Source: Salinibacterium sp. PAMC 21357
GTDB lineage: Bacteria; Actinomycetota; Actinomycetes; Actinomycetales; Microbacteriaceae
Length of the DNA stretch: 64,000 nt
Assembly (NCBI RefSeq): GCF_000247645.1
Contig: NZ_AHWA01000004.1
Location: forward strand, 682,001-746,000
Direction of reading: 5' to 3'
The position numbers and the translations under genes are program-made. The notes beneath the pieces were generated by a model. That model was given only the letters and a program-made list of their open reading frames with translations. It was not told the DNA's origin and ran no database searches. Positions 52,164-61,743 of the stretch are shown here, one piece after another. Each line of letters opens with the position of its first letter. Position 1 is the first letter of the stretch.

Positions 52164-54239
52164 CTAAAACTCAGGCGGCCCGTCGTACGGAGCGTCGTCA
52201 TCCGAGTAAAACGGGATGTCGTTGTCGTCGCCAGGAACCGACGCTGCTGCGGCTGCCGAAGGGCGAGCGGCAGGCCGCGAAGCAGCGGGTCGTGACGAAG
52301 CAGCTCGCGAAGCGGCGGGCCGCGATTGGCGCGCGGGTGCGACCTTCGCGGACGCAACGGCAGGCGCCGCAGCGAACGCTGGAGTCGCGTCATCCGTCGC
52401 CGCAACACTCGGCGCCTCAACGGGCTCCCCCGCAACGACAGTAAGCACAGCGGCACCATACGTCTCGAGCTTTTTCTCGCCAACACCGCTGATCTCTGAG
52501 AGCTCAGCCAACGACTCGGGCTTGGTGACGGCAATGCCGCGCAGAGTGGCATCCGCGAACACGACGTAGGCGGGAACGCCGTTCTCGCGCGCAATCTCCG
52601 AACGCCACGTGCGCAAGTTCTCGAACAGATCGGTCGCCGAGGCGGGCAGGTCGGTCATGACCTTGCGCTTAGCGGCACCGCCGCTGGCACCCGAACCGCG
52701 GGCCTTGCGCGGCGCTTCCTTGCGCAGCTTCACGGTGCGGTCGCCACTCAACACCGACGCGCTTTCGGGTGTGATCGCGAGCGTGCCGTACTCCCCCTGC
52801 ACCGTGAGTAGCGATTGCGCGAGTAGTTGCCGCACGACCGAGCGCCAGTCTTGCTCCGAGACATCCGAACCAATTCCGAACGTGGCGAGATCGTCGTGAC
52901 GTTGCTGCGTCACCCGCGGCGTGGTCTTGCCGATGAGGATGTCGACCAGGTGCCCAGCGCCAAACTTCTGGTTGCGCTCGCGCTCCAATCGCACAATGGT
53001 GGACATCAGTTTCTGGGCCGCGACCGTGCCATCCCACGACTCGGGAGGAGACAGGCAAGTGTCGCAGTTGCCGCACGCGGTCGATTCTTGGCCGAAGTAA
53101 CCGAGCAACTGCACGCGACGACACTCCACGGTTTCGCAGAGCGCGAGCATCGCATCGAGGTGAGCGCTCAGGTTGCGACGGTGAGCCAGGTCGCCACCCG
53201 ACTGATCGATCATGCGGCGCTGCTGCATGACATCCTGCAGGCCGTAGGCCAACCACGCGGTCGCAGGCAGACCGTCACGACCGGCACGACCCGTTTCTTG
53301 GTAATAACCCTCGACGCTCTTGGGCAGATCGAGGTGCGCCACGAAGCGCACGTCGGGCTTATCGATGCCCATGCCGAAGGCGATCGTTGCGACCATCACC
53401 ATGCCCTCTTCGCGCAAGAAGCGGCTCTGGTTGCTGGCCCGCACCCGCGAGTCGAGCCCCGCGTGATACGGCAGCGCGGGAATACCGTTTTCGACCAAGA
53501 ACTGCGCGGTCTTCTCGACCGAGGCCCGCGAGAGGCAGTACACGATTCCAGCATCGCCCGAGTGCTCGGTGTTCAGCAGCGTAAGCAGTTGCTGCAGCGG
53601 CTGCGCCTTCGCTTCAATGCGATATTGGATGTTGGGCCGGTCAAAACTAGAAACATACTGCGTTGCGTCAGTGAGCTTCAGTCGCTGGGCGATCTCTTTG
53701 CGAGTGGCTTCGGTCGCGGTGGCCGTGAGCGCAATGCGCGGGACGCTCGGCCACAGGTCATGCAGTACATCGAGCTGCAGATAGTCGGGGCGAAAGTCGT
53801 GACCCCACTGCGCTACACAGTGCGCTTCGTCGATCGCGAAGAGCCCGATCTGGCCCTGCTTGAGCAGCGACACGGTGGACGAGACGCGGAGGCGCTCGGG
53901 CGCGAGGTAGAGAAGATCCAGCTCACCAGCCCGGTACGCGTTTTCGACGCGAGTGCGCTCATCGGCAGACTGGGTGGAGTTGAGAAACTCGGCACGCGCG
54001 CCGACGGCGGCCAGGGCATCCACTTGGTCTTGCATCAAAGCGATTAGCGGAGAAATCACAACGCCGGTGCCCTCGCGAACAAGCGCGGGGATCTGGTAAC
54101 ACAGCGACTTGCCTCCACCGGTGGGCATGAGCACAAGTGCGTCGCCACCGCGAACGATCGTGTCGATAATCTCGCCTTGCTGCCCCCGGAACGAGTCGTA
54201 ACCGAACGTGGACTCAAGAACAGACTGGGCAGACACCAT
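52164..54239 (-). CDS. recQ: ATP-dependent DNA helicase RecQ
   Basis: The 691-residue 3'-5' helicase has Walker A '[12 protein letters not shown]', the DEAH box '[17 protein letters not shown]', the RecQ C-terminal zinc cysteines 'CGNCDTC', a winged helix and an HRDC domain (about residues 530-610). It acts in recombination and replication repair. A tail of about 70 residues rich in Ala, Arg, Ser and Pro, ending in acidic '[14 protein letters not shown]', follows the HRDC domain. ATG 54239 is preferred to an open upstream extension to 54269. The gene stands alone. Confidence 0.95.
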   Translation of the reverse strand: MVSAQSVLESTFGYDSFRGQQGEIIDTIVRGGDALVLMPTGGGKSLCYQIPALVREGTGVVISPLIALMQDQVDALAAVGARAEFLNSTQSADERTRVENAYRAGELDLLYLAPERLRVSSTVSLLKQGQIGLFAIDEAHCVAQWGHDFRPDYLQLDVLHDLWPSVPRIALTATATEATRKEIAQRLKLTDATQYVSSFDRPNIQYRIEAKAQPLQQLLTLLNTEHSGDAGIVYCLSRASVEKTAQFLVENGIPALPYHAGLDSRVRASNQSRFLREEGMVMVATIAFGMGIDKPDVRFVAHLDLPKSVEGYYQETGRAGRDGLPATAWLAYGLQDVMQQRRMIDQSGGDLAHRRNLSAHLDAMLALCETVECRRVQLLGYFGQESTACGNCDTCLSPPESWDGTVAAQKLMSTIVRLERERNQKFGAGHLVDILIGKTTPRVTQQRHDDLATFGIGSDVSEQDWRSVVRQLLAQSLLTVQGEYGTLAITPESASVLSGDRTVKLRKEAPRKARGSGASGGAAKRKVMTDLPASATDLFENLRTWRSEIARENGVPAYVVFADATLRGIAVTKPESLAELSEISGVGEKKLETYGAAVLTVVAGEPVEAPSVAATDDATPAFAAAPAVASAKVAPARQSRPAASRAASSRPAASRPAARPSAAAAASVPGDDNDIPFYSDDDAPYDGPPEF

Positions 54240-54310
54240 GCCGAGAAGTCTAGGCGCAGCCACTCTCATTCAGCCGCGAGAGGCTGTCTTCTGTGGACAC
54301 CCCGAGAGCA

Positions 54311-55279
54311 TTACCCCTTTGTGGAACCCGCGAGCAGACCGCGCACGAAGTAGCGCTGGAGAGCGAAGAACACAAGCAGCGGTACGAGGATCGAAATGAA
54401 GGCGCCGGCGGTGAGCAGGTTCCAGTCTTGACCACGGCTACCGGTGATCTCTGCCAACAGTTTTGTCATGGGCGCGACTCGTCCGTCGGCAAACACCAGC
54501 GCCACGAGCAGGTCGTTCCACACCCACAAAAATTGGAAGATCGCGAAGGATGCAATCGCCGGCATCGTGAGCGGAAGCACGATGCGAAAGAACACTTGAC
54601 CGTGACCCGCGCCATCCACCCGTGCTGCTTCGATCAGCTCGGAAGGGATCTCGGAGACGAAGTTGTGCAGCAGGAAAATCGCGAGCGGAAGCGCGAAAAT
54701 CGTGTGCGCAATCCATACTTGCGAGTAGGAATTTGAGGCATTCAGGCTGGAGAAGAGCTCGATGTCACCAATGGAAAGTCCACGAGAGAACAGGCTCAGC
54801 AATGGAACGAGCGCCATCTGCAGCGGAACGATCTGCAGCGCGAACACTCCGATAAAGATCCAGTTGCGCCCCGGGAACTTGATCCACGCGAAAGCGTAAG
54901 CGGCAAGGCTCGCGATCACGAGGGGGAAGATCGTGGCTGGCAGCGTGATGGCGATCGAGTTGATGAACGCCCCCGCAAGGTTGAGCGTGCTGTTTCCCGC
55001 CGCCAATACCTCGGTGTAGTTATTGAGGGTGAAGCCGGGGTTCTGGAAGATCGTCCACCAGCCGTTGCGCAGGATCTCCTCCGGCGGGCGAAGGGATGAC
55101 ACAAACAGCCCGAAGGTTGGCGTCGTCCACAGCACGGCAATGACGAGCGCCGCGATGGTTGCTCCGCGACTCGTGAGGCGCTTCTTGGTGCGCTTGGCTG
55201 CGCCGTTCTTTTCACCGCGAGCCAATTGCTTCTTAGTGTTCTTGTCGATGGGCATTTTGGCGGGCACTGTCGCGGTCAT
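54311..55279 (-). CDS. Carbohydrate ABC permease (MalG/AglG type)
   Basis: The 322-residue protein has a basic N-terminus (about residues 1-40), six helices and the EAA loop 'LIEAARVDGAGHGQVFFRIVLP'-like (EAARVDGAGHGQVFFR). It pairs with the 55276-56409 permease. The start ATG 55279 overlaps the previous stop by four bases. Confidence 0.92.
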   Translation of the reverse strand: MTATVPAKMPIDKNTKKQLARGEKNGAAKRTKKRLTSRGATIAALVIAVLWTTPTFGLFVSSLRPPEEILRNGWWTIFQNPGFTLNNYTEVLAAGNSTLNLAGAFINSIAITLPATIFPLVIASLAAYAFAWIKFPGRNWIFIGVFALQIVPLQMALVPLLSLFSRGLSIGDIELFSSLNASNSYSQVWIAHTIFALPLAIFLLHNFVSEIPSELIEAARVDGAGHGQVFFRIVLPLTMPAIASFAIFQFLWVWNDLLVALVFADGRVAPMTKLLAEITGSRGQDWNLLTAGAFISILVPLLVFFALQRYFVRGLLAGSTKG

Positions 55280-56409
55280 CGGATCTCCCTCTGCTTAGCG
55301 ATCTGTCTCGCGTTGTACACAACAATGGGCAGCACCATCACGAACAGCACTACCGCGAATGCGGCAGACCTACCGACCTCGAAGCCTTGCCATTGTGAGT
55401 ACATTTCGTTGGCGATCACGCTCGTCTCGTTTGCGCCGGCGGTCATCGTGCGAACGATGTCGAACACCTTGAGCGAAGCGATGGAGATCGTCGTCAACAC
55501 AACAACGAGTGAGCTGCGGATGCCCGGCACGGTGACATTGGTAAAGCGCTGCCAGGCGTTGGTTCCGTCGAGTTCCGCAGCCTCGAGCTGTTCGGCCGGG
55601 ACGCCCTTGATCGCTGCCGACAGAATCACCATGGCAAAACCGGTTTGAATCCAGATGAGCACAACGATCAGAAAGAAGGTGTTCCATGGCGAGTTCGAGA
55701 TCCAGTCGACCGGTTGGCCGCCCATCCACACCACGACCTGATTGAGCAACCCGATTTGTTCTTGGTCGGCTGGGCGCACGGCGTAAACGAACCGCCAGAT
55801 GATGCTCGCGCCGACGAAGGAGATGGCCATCGGCATGAAGACGAGCACTTTGAAGACTTTCTCGCCGCGCGACTTATCGATGAAGACGGCATAGGCGAGA
55901 CCGAAAATGGTAGAGACCGTGGGAACAATCAAGACCCAGACCACCGTGTTGAGAACGGTGCGGATGCCCGTGTCTTGAGTGAAGATCCAGATGAAGTTTT
56001 CGAGACCAACGAATCGTGTGCCGCGGCTATTCATGAACGCTTGGATGGTGGTCTGGATGGTCGGGTAGATGAGGCCAACGGCGAGGAGGAAAATCGCGGG
56101 ACTCATAAACCCGATGAGCTGGAAGAGATAGCCAGCGCCCTGCTTCGATCGGTAGTCGAGGAGGAAGAAGAGCCCACCGAAAACGGCCGCCGCCCCTGCT
56201 GCCCAGTACACCGAACCAAGCGCTAAGAAAATGAGACCCGGAATAAGCACGCACGCGGCGGCGCGGATGATCGTGTACTTGCGGCCGCTGCGGGGAGCGA
56301 TCTCGATGAAGAAGATCAGCAGGGCAATCACGGCAAAGAATGCCAGAAGCACGAGCGGGATTTGCGCAAGCGCGGGAAGCGTGGAAATCCACGCGAGAAA
56401 AGCTGACAT
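55276..56409 (-). CDS. Carbohydrate ABC permease (MalF/AglF type) with extra N-terminal helices
   Basis: At 377 residues it is longer than usual. Three additional hydrophobic segments (about residues 10-30, 42-60 and 63-85) precede the standard six-helix permease core, a layout found in alpha-glucoside (AglF-like) permeases. The EAA loop is 'LEAAELDGTNAWQRFTNVTVPG' in parts (AAELDGTNAWQRF). It forms the channel with the MalG-type partner. Confidence 0.9.
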   Translation of the reverse strand: MSAFLAWISTLPALAQIPLVLLAFFAVIALLIFFIEIAPRSGRKYTIIRAAACVLIPGLIFLALGSVYWAAGAAAVFGGLFFLLDYRSKQGAGYLFQLIGFMSPAIFLLAVGLIYPTIQTTIQAFMNSRGTRFVGLENFIWIFTQDTGIRTVLNTVVWVLIVPTVSTIFGLAYAVFIDKSRGEKVFKVLVFMPMAISFVGASIIWRFVYAVRPADQEQIGLLNQVVVWMGGQPVDWISNSPWNTFFLIVVLIWIQTGFAMVILSAAIKGVPAEQLEAAELDGTNAWQRFTNVTVPGIRSSLVVVLTTISIASLKVFDIVRTMTAGANETSVIANEMYSQWQGFEVGRSAAFAVVLFVMVLPIVVYNARQIAKQREIR

Positions 56410-56509
56410 TAGCGACCTTTCGAGTGCATCACTGGACTCTTCACTTCACTGGCATTTCTGCTGATTCGACTCTACCGAGGAGTCGGCACGAGCGGGAGAA
56501 AAGAAAGCA

Positions 56510-56537
56510 TGGGCTGGAGGCAAAAGCGTCCAGCCCA
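56510..56537 (-). terminator. Hairpin between binding protein and permease genes (possible attenuator)
   Basis: TGGGCTGGA (56510-56518) pairs with TCCAGCCCA (56529-56537) with a ten-base loop. On the minus-strand transcript it is followed by a U-rich stretch (TTTCTTTTC). It lies just after the binding-protein gene, where it could reduce expression of the permeases relative to the binding protein. Confidence 0.6.
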
Positions 56538-56556
56538 CGCTCACCGTTGAACAGTG

Positions 56557-57885
56557 TTACTCAGACGGCCAAGAGGCGTCGATGGTTGAGAGCACGTCTT
56601 CTGTTGACTTGCCGTTGATCCAGTCGACCATGCCGGTCCAGAACGATCCAGCACCAACAACACCCGGCATGAGGTCGGAGGCGTCAAAGCGGAACGTCGT
56701 GTCTGGGTCCTGCAGAATCGTGATGGCTTCCTGCAGGATGGGGCTGCTCGCGTTTGCGGGGTCAAGACCGCTGTTGGCGCTCAGCACGCCGCCCAACTTC
56801 ACTCGGGTATTTGCCCATTCGGCGCTCGACAGATACTCCTGCACGGCGATGGTGTCTTCGTCGTTCGAGAAGGCACCAACGATTTCGCCGCCACCGGTGA
56901 CAGCGTTTCCGCCGGCTTCGGTGGATGGAGTTACGAAGGCCCAAATGTCAGCGTCTGGGCCGACCGTGGCGTTACCGTTCTTGGGGTCTTGGATGAACCC
57001 GTCGAAGAATGATGCCTGGTGGTGGAGCGCACAACTTCCGTCACCGAGGGCGCGAGCCGCATCGCCAAAGGGGGTGCTGTTGATTGACTTCACGTCACCG
57101 AACCCGGCGTTGACAAACTCCGGGTTGAGGAGGATGTCACCGACTGAATCGAAGGCCGCGACGATCGCGGGGTCGCTGAACGGAATCTCGTGGGACACCC
57201 ACTGGTCGTAAACTTCTGGTCCGGCTTCGCGAAGCACGAGGTCTTCGACCCAGTCCGTTCCGGGCCAACCTGTTGCTGCATCCGAACCGAATCCGGCACA
57301 CCACGGCGCGGTTCCGGTGGTGTCGGCGATTGTCTGCGTGAGCGTGAGCATTTCGTCCCAGGTCTCAGGCACTTCAACACCCCACTCAGTAAATTGTGCG
57401 GGTGAATACCAAACGAAACCCTTCAGGCTGGCCATAAGAGGTGCGCCGTAGAGAACGCCGTCGGTGGTGCCGTAGCCGGCCCAGTCTTCTGACCAGAACT
57501 CGTCTACGTTTGCTTGCACACCCTCGGGAGCTGCCTGAATGTAGTCGCGGGATGCGAGGTCTGCGATCAGGCCAGGCTGCGGGAAGATTGCGATATCAGG
57601 AGCGTTGCCGCCCTGCGCCCGGATGCTGATTTGAGCTTCGAACTCCTTGCTCGATTCGTACTGGATATCGATGCCATTGGCCTCTTCCCAGTCGGCCCAG
57701 GACTCTTCGAGCAGTTCAGCTTCGGTGTCGGCGATGGTGCCGTAGATCGTTACTACACCATCAGCGTCGCCAGCGTCACCGGGGCCTTCGGCACCGGATC
57801 CTGACGCGCAACCGCTCAGAACCATGGTTGCGACGCCAAGGGTAGCGATGGGCAGAAGCGCCCGTCGAAAGTGGTGGGAAATCAT
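56557..57885 (-). CDS. Sugar-binding lipoprotein of the alpha-glucoside-type ABC importer
   Basis: The 442-residue protein has a lipoprotein signal ending VLSGC (Cys26) and resembles AglE-like binding proteins: 'ISIRAQGGNAPDIAIFPQPGL' in parts (GGNAPDIAIFPQPG), 'WPGTDWVEDL' and 'CALHHQASF'. Alpha-glucosides such as trehalose or maltose are the family's usual substrates, but this is not certain here. No glycosidase is encoded beside the importer. A LacI-type box lies about 140 bases upstream. Confidence 0.9.
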   Translation of the reverse strand: MISHHFRRALLPIATLGVATMVLSGCASGSGAEGPGDAGDADGVVTIYGTIADTEAELLEESWADWEEANGIDIQYESSKEFEAQISIRAQGGNAPDIAIFPQPGLIADLASRDYIQAAPEGVQANVDEFWSEDWAGYGTTDGVLYGAPLMASLKGFVWYSPAQFTEWGVEVPETWDEMLTLTQTIADTTGTAPWCAGFGSDAATGWPGTDWVEDLVLREAGPEVYDQWVSHEIPFSDPAIVAAFDSVGDILLNPEFVNAGFGDVKSINSTPFGDAARALGDGSCALHHQASFFDGFIQDPKNGNATVGPDADIWAFVTPSTEAGGNAVTGGGEIVGAFSNDEDTIAVQEYLSSAEWANTRVKLGGVLSANSGLDPANASSPILQEAITILQDPDTTFRFDASDLMPGVVGAGSFWTGMVDWINGKSTEDVLSTIDASWPSE

Positions 57886-58149
57886 ACAAATCCTCCTCGT
57901 CGAGGTTTTGCCCGCAGGCCGAGCAGCATGCGGGGGAACAACTGCAGCTCATGAACCCGCTCCCTGATTGCAGTTCAGGAGAGCGTGTTCATAACTCACG
58001 CTAGGCCACCGTGAGATATTTGTGCAAGCGCTTGCGCTACAGATCTGTCTACCGAAACCCGAATGAGACCAAGCGCGCATGATCTTGTTGCACCTGCGAA
58101 CGTTTTAGGCAAATTTGATTGATCCACTTTCGACGTGTTCACTGGGATT
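57886..58149. promoter_or_regulatory. Divergent regulatory region between the alpha-glucoside importer and DUF981 genes (264 bases)
   Basis: The binding-protein ribosome site (GAGGAGGATT on minus) lies at the left edge near 57890. The LacI-type box (58022-58037) sits in the middle. Promoter elements cannot be placed with confidence. Confidence 0.5.
58022..58037. promoter_or_regulatory. LacI-type operator upstream of the alpha-glucoside importer
   Basis: GTGCAAGCGCTTGCGC contains the perfect 12-base palindrome GCAAGCGCTTGC (58024-58035), a classical LacI/CcpA-type box. It lies about 137 bases before the binding-protein start and 113 before the DUF981 gene. The regulator is not encoded nearby. 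Confidence 0.75.
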
Positions 58150-58863
58150 ATGGAACAAGGATTAATCATCGACTGGACTCAAATGCCCACCTACAACACG
58201 ATCATGGCGGTGGCCGCGGGAGCCGGCCTTCTCAGCCTGGTCTTGTTCGCCCGACGCCTTATGGCAGGCGGTGAGGTGGAGTTCCGCGGGTATGCGGTCA
58301 ACTTCGGAGTGCTCGGTGTGATCCTCACAGCCACCGGCGCACACATGACCCTGACGTGGCCCTTCGCTGCCTACTTTCCGTTCGACAACATCATCTTCGG
58401 AGAGCCGAGCCTCGCATTCGGGGTTCTCTTGCTCGCCGCCTGTTTCGTGTTGTGGAACCGCGCTCCCGCACTCGAAGAGTCAAAGGATGCTGCTCGCGCC
58501 GTAGCCCGCACCGCTGAGCCACTCGGCGTGCTCATCTTTGGTCTCGGCCTCGCCCTCGTAGCAATTGCCTTCGCTGGCGTAATCTTCCAGCTCTTCGTTG
58601 CGCCACCAGAGGAGCCCATTTCGGGCTACTTCTCGAAGTGGCCCTTTGTTGAGATCATCTTCATGTCTGGGCTTTTTGCCCTGGTCGGGCTTGGCGCACT
58701 GCTCTTCCCGTTCGCCACTCGCAACTTTGCCGTTCGCAGCACCCCCACGAAGGTTCAGTGGGTCACCGGCGTCGCGCTCGCTCTTGGTGGAATCGCGTTC
58801 TTGCTCTTCGGCGCCCTCAACTTCTTCACCCACATCGGCCTCATCGTCAACACGATGGGCTAA
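58150..58863 (+). CDS. DUF981-type membrane protein
   Basis: The 237-residue protein has about seven hydrophobic helices with conserved 'NFGVLGVILTATGAHMTLTWP' (GVLGVILTATGAHM) and 'LSLAFGVLLLAACFVLW'-like segments, resembling the DUF981 family. No catalytic motif is seen and function is unknown. ATG 58150 is the likelier start; GTG 58135 would add five residues. It converges on cysE with only 11 bases between the stops. Confidence 0.8.
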   Translation: MEQGLIIDWTQMPTYNTIMAVAAGAGLLSLVLFARRLMAGGEVEFRGYAVNFGVLGVILTATGAHMTLTWPFAAYFPFDNIIFGEPSLAFGVLLLAACFVLWNRAPALEESKDAARAVARTAEPLGVLIFGLGLALVAIAFAGVIFQLFVAPPEEPISGYFSKWPFVEIIFMSGLFALVGLGALLFPFATRNFAVRSTPTKVQWVTGVALALGGIAFLLFGALNFFTHIGLIVNTMG

Positions 58864-58874
58864 CACTCCACTGG

Positions 58875-59444
58875 TTAGATGTAGATGGCAGGGTCCGTGT
58901 AGTTGAAGTTCTCTTTCGAGACTTTACTTCCACGCTTGGGTCGCGCCACGGCGGGTGCTCCGACGAGCAAAGAATCGGCCGGTGCATCCGCCACCACCAC
59001 GGCGCCAGCGCCGACAACAGAGCCTGATCCAACGGTGATGTTGCCAAGGATTGCCGCCCCAGCGCCCACGACAATGTCGTTGCCGAGAGTGGGGTGGCGC
59101 TTGCCACCCTGAGCGCTCGTGCCACCGAGAGTGACTCCGTGGTAAATCAACACGTCATCGCCAACAATGGCCGTTTCGCCGATGACGACGCCTGAGCCGT
59201 GGTCGATAATCACGCGATGGCCGAGCTGGGCGGCGGGATGAATCTCGACGCCGGTCAGAAAGCGAACAAACTGAGAAACCACGCGAGCGAGGAAGAACGC
59301 TCGCACGCCCCACAACCAGTGAGTGAAGCGGTAGCCCCAGACGGCGTGCATTCCCGAATACGTCAGCCAAATCTCGAATGCTCCTCGTGCTGCGGGGTCG
59401 CGCTGACGTACAGCGGCGATATCTTCACGGGTTCGAGGAAACAA
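58875..59444 (-). CDS. cysE: Serine O-acetyltransferase
   Basis: CysE acetylates serine, the first step of cysteine synthesis, in the cytoplasm. The 189-residue protein has the N-terminal helical start and then left-handed beta-helix hexapeptides, including 'GHRVIIDHGSGVVIGETAIVG' in parts and 'DVLIYHGVTLGGT'. It lies 90 bases downstream of cysK, with a hairpin between them. Confidence 0.94.
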   Translation of the reverse strand: MFPRTREDIAAVRQRDPAARGAFEIWLTYSGMHAVWGYRFTHWLWGVRAFFLARVVSQFVRFLTGVEIHPAAQLGHRVIIDHGSGVVIGETAIVGDDVLIYHGVTLGGTSAQGGKRHPTLGNDIVVGAGAAILGNITVGSGSVVGAGAVVVADAPADSLLVGAPAVARPKRGSKVSKENFNYTDPAIYI

Positions 59445-59485
59445 TAGGGCTATCCGTCAGTTCAGGGGTGGCAGTTTTCGAAGAA

Positions 59486-59524
59486 TTGTGACGTGCTGCG
59501 CGCGATGGGGGCAACACGTCACAA
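59486..59524. terminator. Hairpin between cysK and cysE
   Basis: TTGTGACGTGCTGC (59486-59499) pairs with GCAACACGTCACAA (59511-59524), with one mismatch and an 11-base loop. It lies between cysK and cysE and could terminate or attenuate transcription from cysK. Confidence 0.65.
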
Positions 59525-59534
59525 GCGAGGCGTC

Positions 59535-60473
59535 TTAGTCGACGAGGTCTTCGTAAAGAAGAGTCGACAGGTAACGCTCGCCGAAGCTTGCGATGATAAC
59601 AACGATGGTCTTGCCAGCGTTCTCGGGACGCTTAGCCAACTCGAGGGCGGCGTGCACGGTTGCTCCCGAGGAGATCCCCGCAAGGATGCCCTCTTCTGCA
59701 GCGAGGCGGCGAGCCATCGTGACGGACTGCGTGATGTTGACGTCGAGAACCTCGTCGTACACATCGCGGTCAAGAATCTCGGGCACGAAGTTGGCGCCGA
59801 TTCCCTGAATCTTGTGGGGGCCGGGAGCTCCGCCGTTGAGGATGGCGGACTCTTCGGGCTCAACCGCAACAACCTTGATCTCAGGGTTTTGCTCCTTGAG
59901 GAAAGAACCAGCACCGGTGATCGTTCCGCCGGTTCCGATTCCGGCAACGAAGATGTCGACGGCACCGTCGGTGTCGGCCCAGATCTCGGGGCCCGTAGTT
60001 GCACGGTGGATGGCGGGGTTTGCTGCGTTGGCGAACTGCCGAGCCGCAACAGCACCCTCAGTGTTTGCGACGATTTCGTCGGCCTTCTCGACGGCGCCGC
60101 GCATGCCTTCCCCGGCAGGAGTCAAGACGAGCTCTGCGCCGAACGCGCGAAGCAACATGCGGCGTTCCTTGCTCATGCTCTCGGGCATGGTGAGCACAAC
60201 GCGGTAGCCGCGGGCTGCACCGACCATGGCGAGGGCGATGCCAGTGTTTCCACTGGTGCCTTCAACGATGGTTCCGCCGGGCTTCAACACGCCAGCTTTC
60301 TCGGCAGCATCGATAATCGCGACACCGATACGGTCCTTCACACTGGCGGAGGGGTTCTGGAATTCGAGCTTCGCGAGCACCGTAGCGCCAGCACCGTCTG
60401 TGACGGAGTTGAGCTGAACCAGCGGAGTGTTACCGACGAGTTCGGTGATGTTCTTATAGATACGACTAGCCAT
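59535..60473 (-). CDS. cysK: Cysteine synthase (O-acetylserine sulfhydrylase)
   Basis: CysK makes cysteine from O-acetylserine and sulfide using PLP. The 312-residue enzyme has the PLP lysine Lys46 in '[10 protein letters not shown]', the substrate loop '[13 protein letters not shown]' and the phosphate-binding '[10 protein letters not shown]'. CysE, its usual partner in the cysteine synthase complex, is encoded next. The start ATG 60473 follows a purine-rich GGAAC region. Confidence 0.96.
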   Translation of the reverse strand: MASRIYKNITELVGNTPLVQLNSVTDGAGATVLAKLEFQNPSASVKDRIGVAIIDAAEKAGVLKPGGTIVEGTSGNTGIALAMVGAARGYRVVLTMPESMSKERRMLLRAFGAELVLTPAGEGMRGAVEKADEIVANTEGAVAARQFANAANPAIHRATTGPEIWADTDGAVDIFVAGIGTGGTITGAGSFLKEQNPEIKVVAVEPEESAILNGGAPGPHKIQGIGANFVPEILDRDVYDEVLDVNITQSVTMARRLAAEEGILAGISSGATVHAALELAKRPENAGKTIVVIIASFGERYLSTLLYEDLVD

Positions 60474-60578
60474 GGTTCAGGGGTTCCTTCGCAGGTTGGA
60501 GATCGATGGGAGCTTGCTCACCATAGTTAGTAGCACTCAGCACACCAAATTTATTTCATCAAGCTGGGTAATAAACGA

Positions 60579-60613
60579 AAAAGGGGCGAGGGGCCATGCG
60601 GCCCCCGCCCCTC
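60579..60613 (-). terminator. Rho-independent terminator after the MpaB-family gene
   Basis: On the minus strand a G/C-rich stem (GGGGC...GGGGCC with GGCCCC...GCCCC) is followed by TTTTT. It ends the 60646-61509 transcription unit ahead of cysK. Confidence 0.85.
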
Positions 60614-60645
60614 TCGGTGCAATTCTTGGTGCCCCCTAGAGAAAA

Positions 60646-61509
60646 CTAGGAGCGCGTGCGCACCCTTCGGTACGGGTGGGTATCGACCTTGGTAGTGAAG
60701 CCGGTGATCACATCTTCGTACGACGAGTTTTTGCGTGCCGCCGCGATCATTGTGCGTCCGGTCCGCGCCGCTCCGCGGAGATTCATGGGGCGACCAGCGA
60801 TGCCGAGCAGCAGCAGCCCCCAGTCAGGCAGGAGCGAGAGAATCGCGTCTTGAACGACGATTCCTGTCCAGACTTTAAGCGGGTTGCCGCGTAGGTTGGG
60901 CTTGCGCATGCTCTGAGTAAGTTCCGCAGCGGGCAGCGTGAGCGCCATCCAGCTCTTTTGTTCGTCGATGTACGAGTCAAGCTCAGCCCGCGTTGAAGCA
61001 ATCTTTTCTGGGTCAATTCCGACGAGGCGTGCTGCCGCATGCTGTTCAAGTACGAAGGTGTCCTGCTCAGCTTTAGTGAGCTCTGGACCGAATGCGTCGG
61101 CACCACGGAGCACACCCCACACGATCGTATTGTGCGTCCAAATGAGCCACGATTCGTTCTCCGCCGAAATCGTTTCGCCGGTAGCCGGATCGGTCCATTT
61201 GGCATGAGCGTGCATCTGGCGCACCGAAGCTCCTGCGGCATCCGCGTGGGCACGGTCTCCAAAGATGGTGGTGTCGATGTATCGACCGGTGCGCTCGGCA
61301 CGCCCAACCGGGTCCGCTGCGTTGCCACTCACCGCATCGAACAGCCGCATCATGTTCGGGTTCAACGACTGCAGCAGAATTGCGGCAACACCGCCAAGCT
61401 TCGAGGAAGGATCAGCGAACAGCTTCCAACTGATGCTCTCTGGCCCAAAGTAACCGTCATCAGCCCGAGGCGTGTCTTTGGGGCTGGGCTTGGCGTCTGC
61501 GTTCGTCAT
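60646..61509 (-). CDS. MpaB/DUF2236-family putative oxygenase
   Basis: The 287-residue protein resembles the oxygenase MpaB family (rubber-oxygenase-like DUF2236), a heme-binding group. 'ENESWLIWTHNTIVWGVLRG' in parts (WLIWTHNTIVWG) and 'HAKWTDPATGE' lie at the positions of family motifs. No signal peptide is seen. I chose ATG 61509, which has AAAGGG upstream; ATG 61554 would add 15 residues. Substrate is unknown. Confidence 0.82.
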   Translation of the reverse strand: MTNADAKPSPKDTPRADDGYFGPESISWKLFADPSSKLGGVAAILLQSLNPNMMRLFDAVSGNAADPVGRAERTGRYIDTTIFGDRAHADAAGASVRQMHAHAKWTDPATGETISAENESWLIWTHNTIVWGVLRGADAFGPELTKAEQDTFVLEQHAAARLVGIDPEKIASTRAELDSYIDEQKSWMALTLPAAELTQSMRKPNLRGNPLKVWTGIVVQDAILSLLPDWGLLLLGIAGRPMNLRGAARTGRTMIAAARKNSSYEDVITGFTTKVDTHPYRRVRTRS

Positions 61510-61679
61510 TGAAAATTTGCCCTTTGGGTCATTGGTTAGTGGCGTTCGGGTCATCGTTTACCGGATCCTGAGCCCACCTTATGTTCTCCGCATCGCAGCG
61601 AGGGGCAACGCGCAGCAGTCGCTCCGAACACTTTAGGCAGACTGGACCGAACACTTCCGCCAGTTTCCCGCGGGCACAC

Positions 61680-61711
61680 GTTGGGGCGGCGTGCGAACAC
61701 GCCGCCCCAAC
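61680..61711. terminator. Hairpin after the UshA-like gene (14-bp stem)
   Basis: GTTGGGGCGGCGTG (61680-61693) pairs perfectly with 61698-61711 around a CGAA loop. It lies 32 bases past the nucleotidase stop codon on the minus strand. No long T-run follows. Confidence 0.78.
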
Positions 61712-61743
61712 CCGAGAAGTTTCTGAACTGCCCGGCGGTGTCT

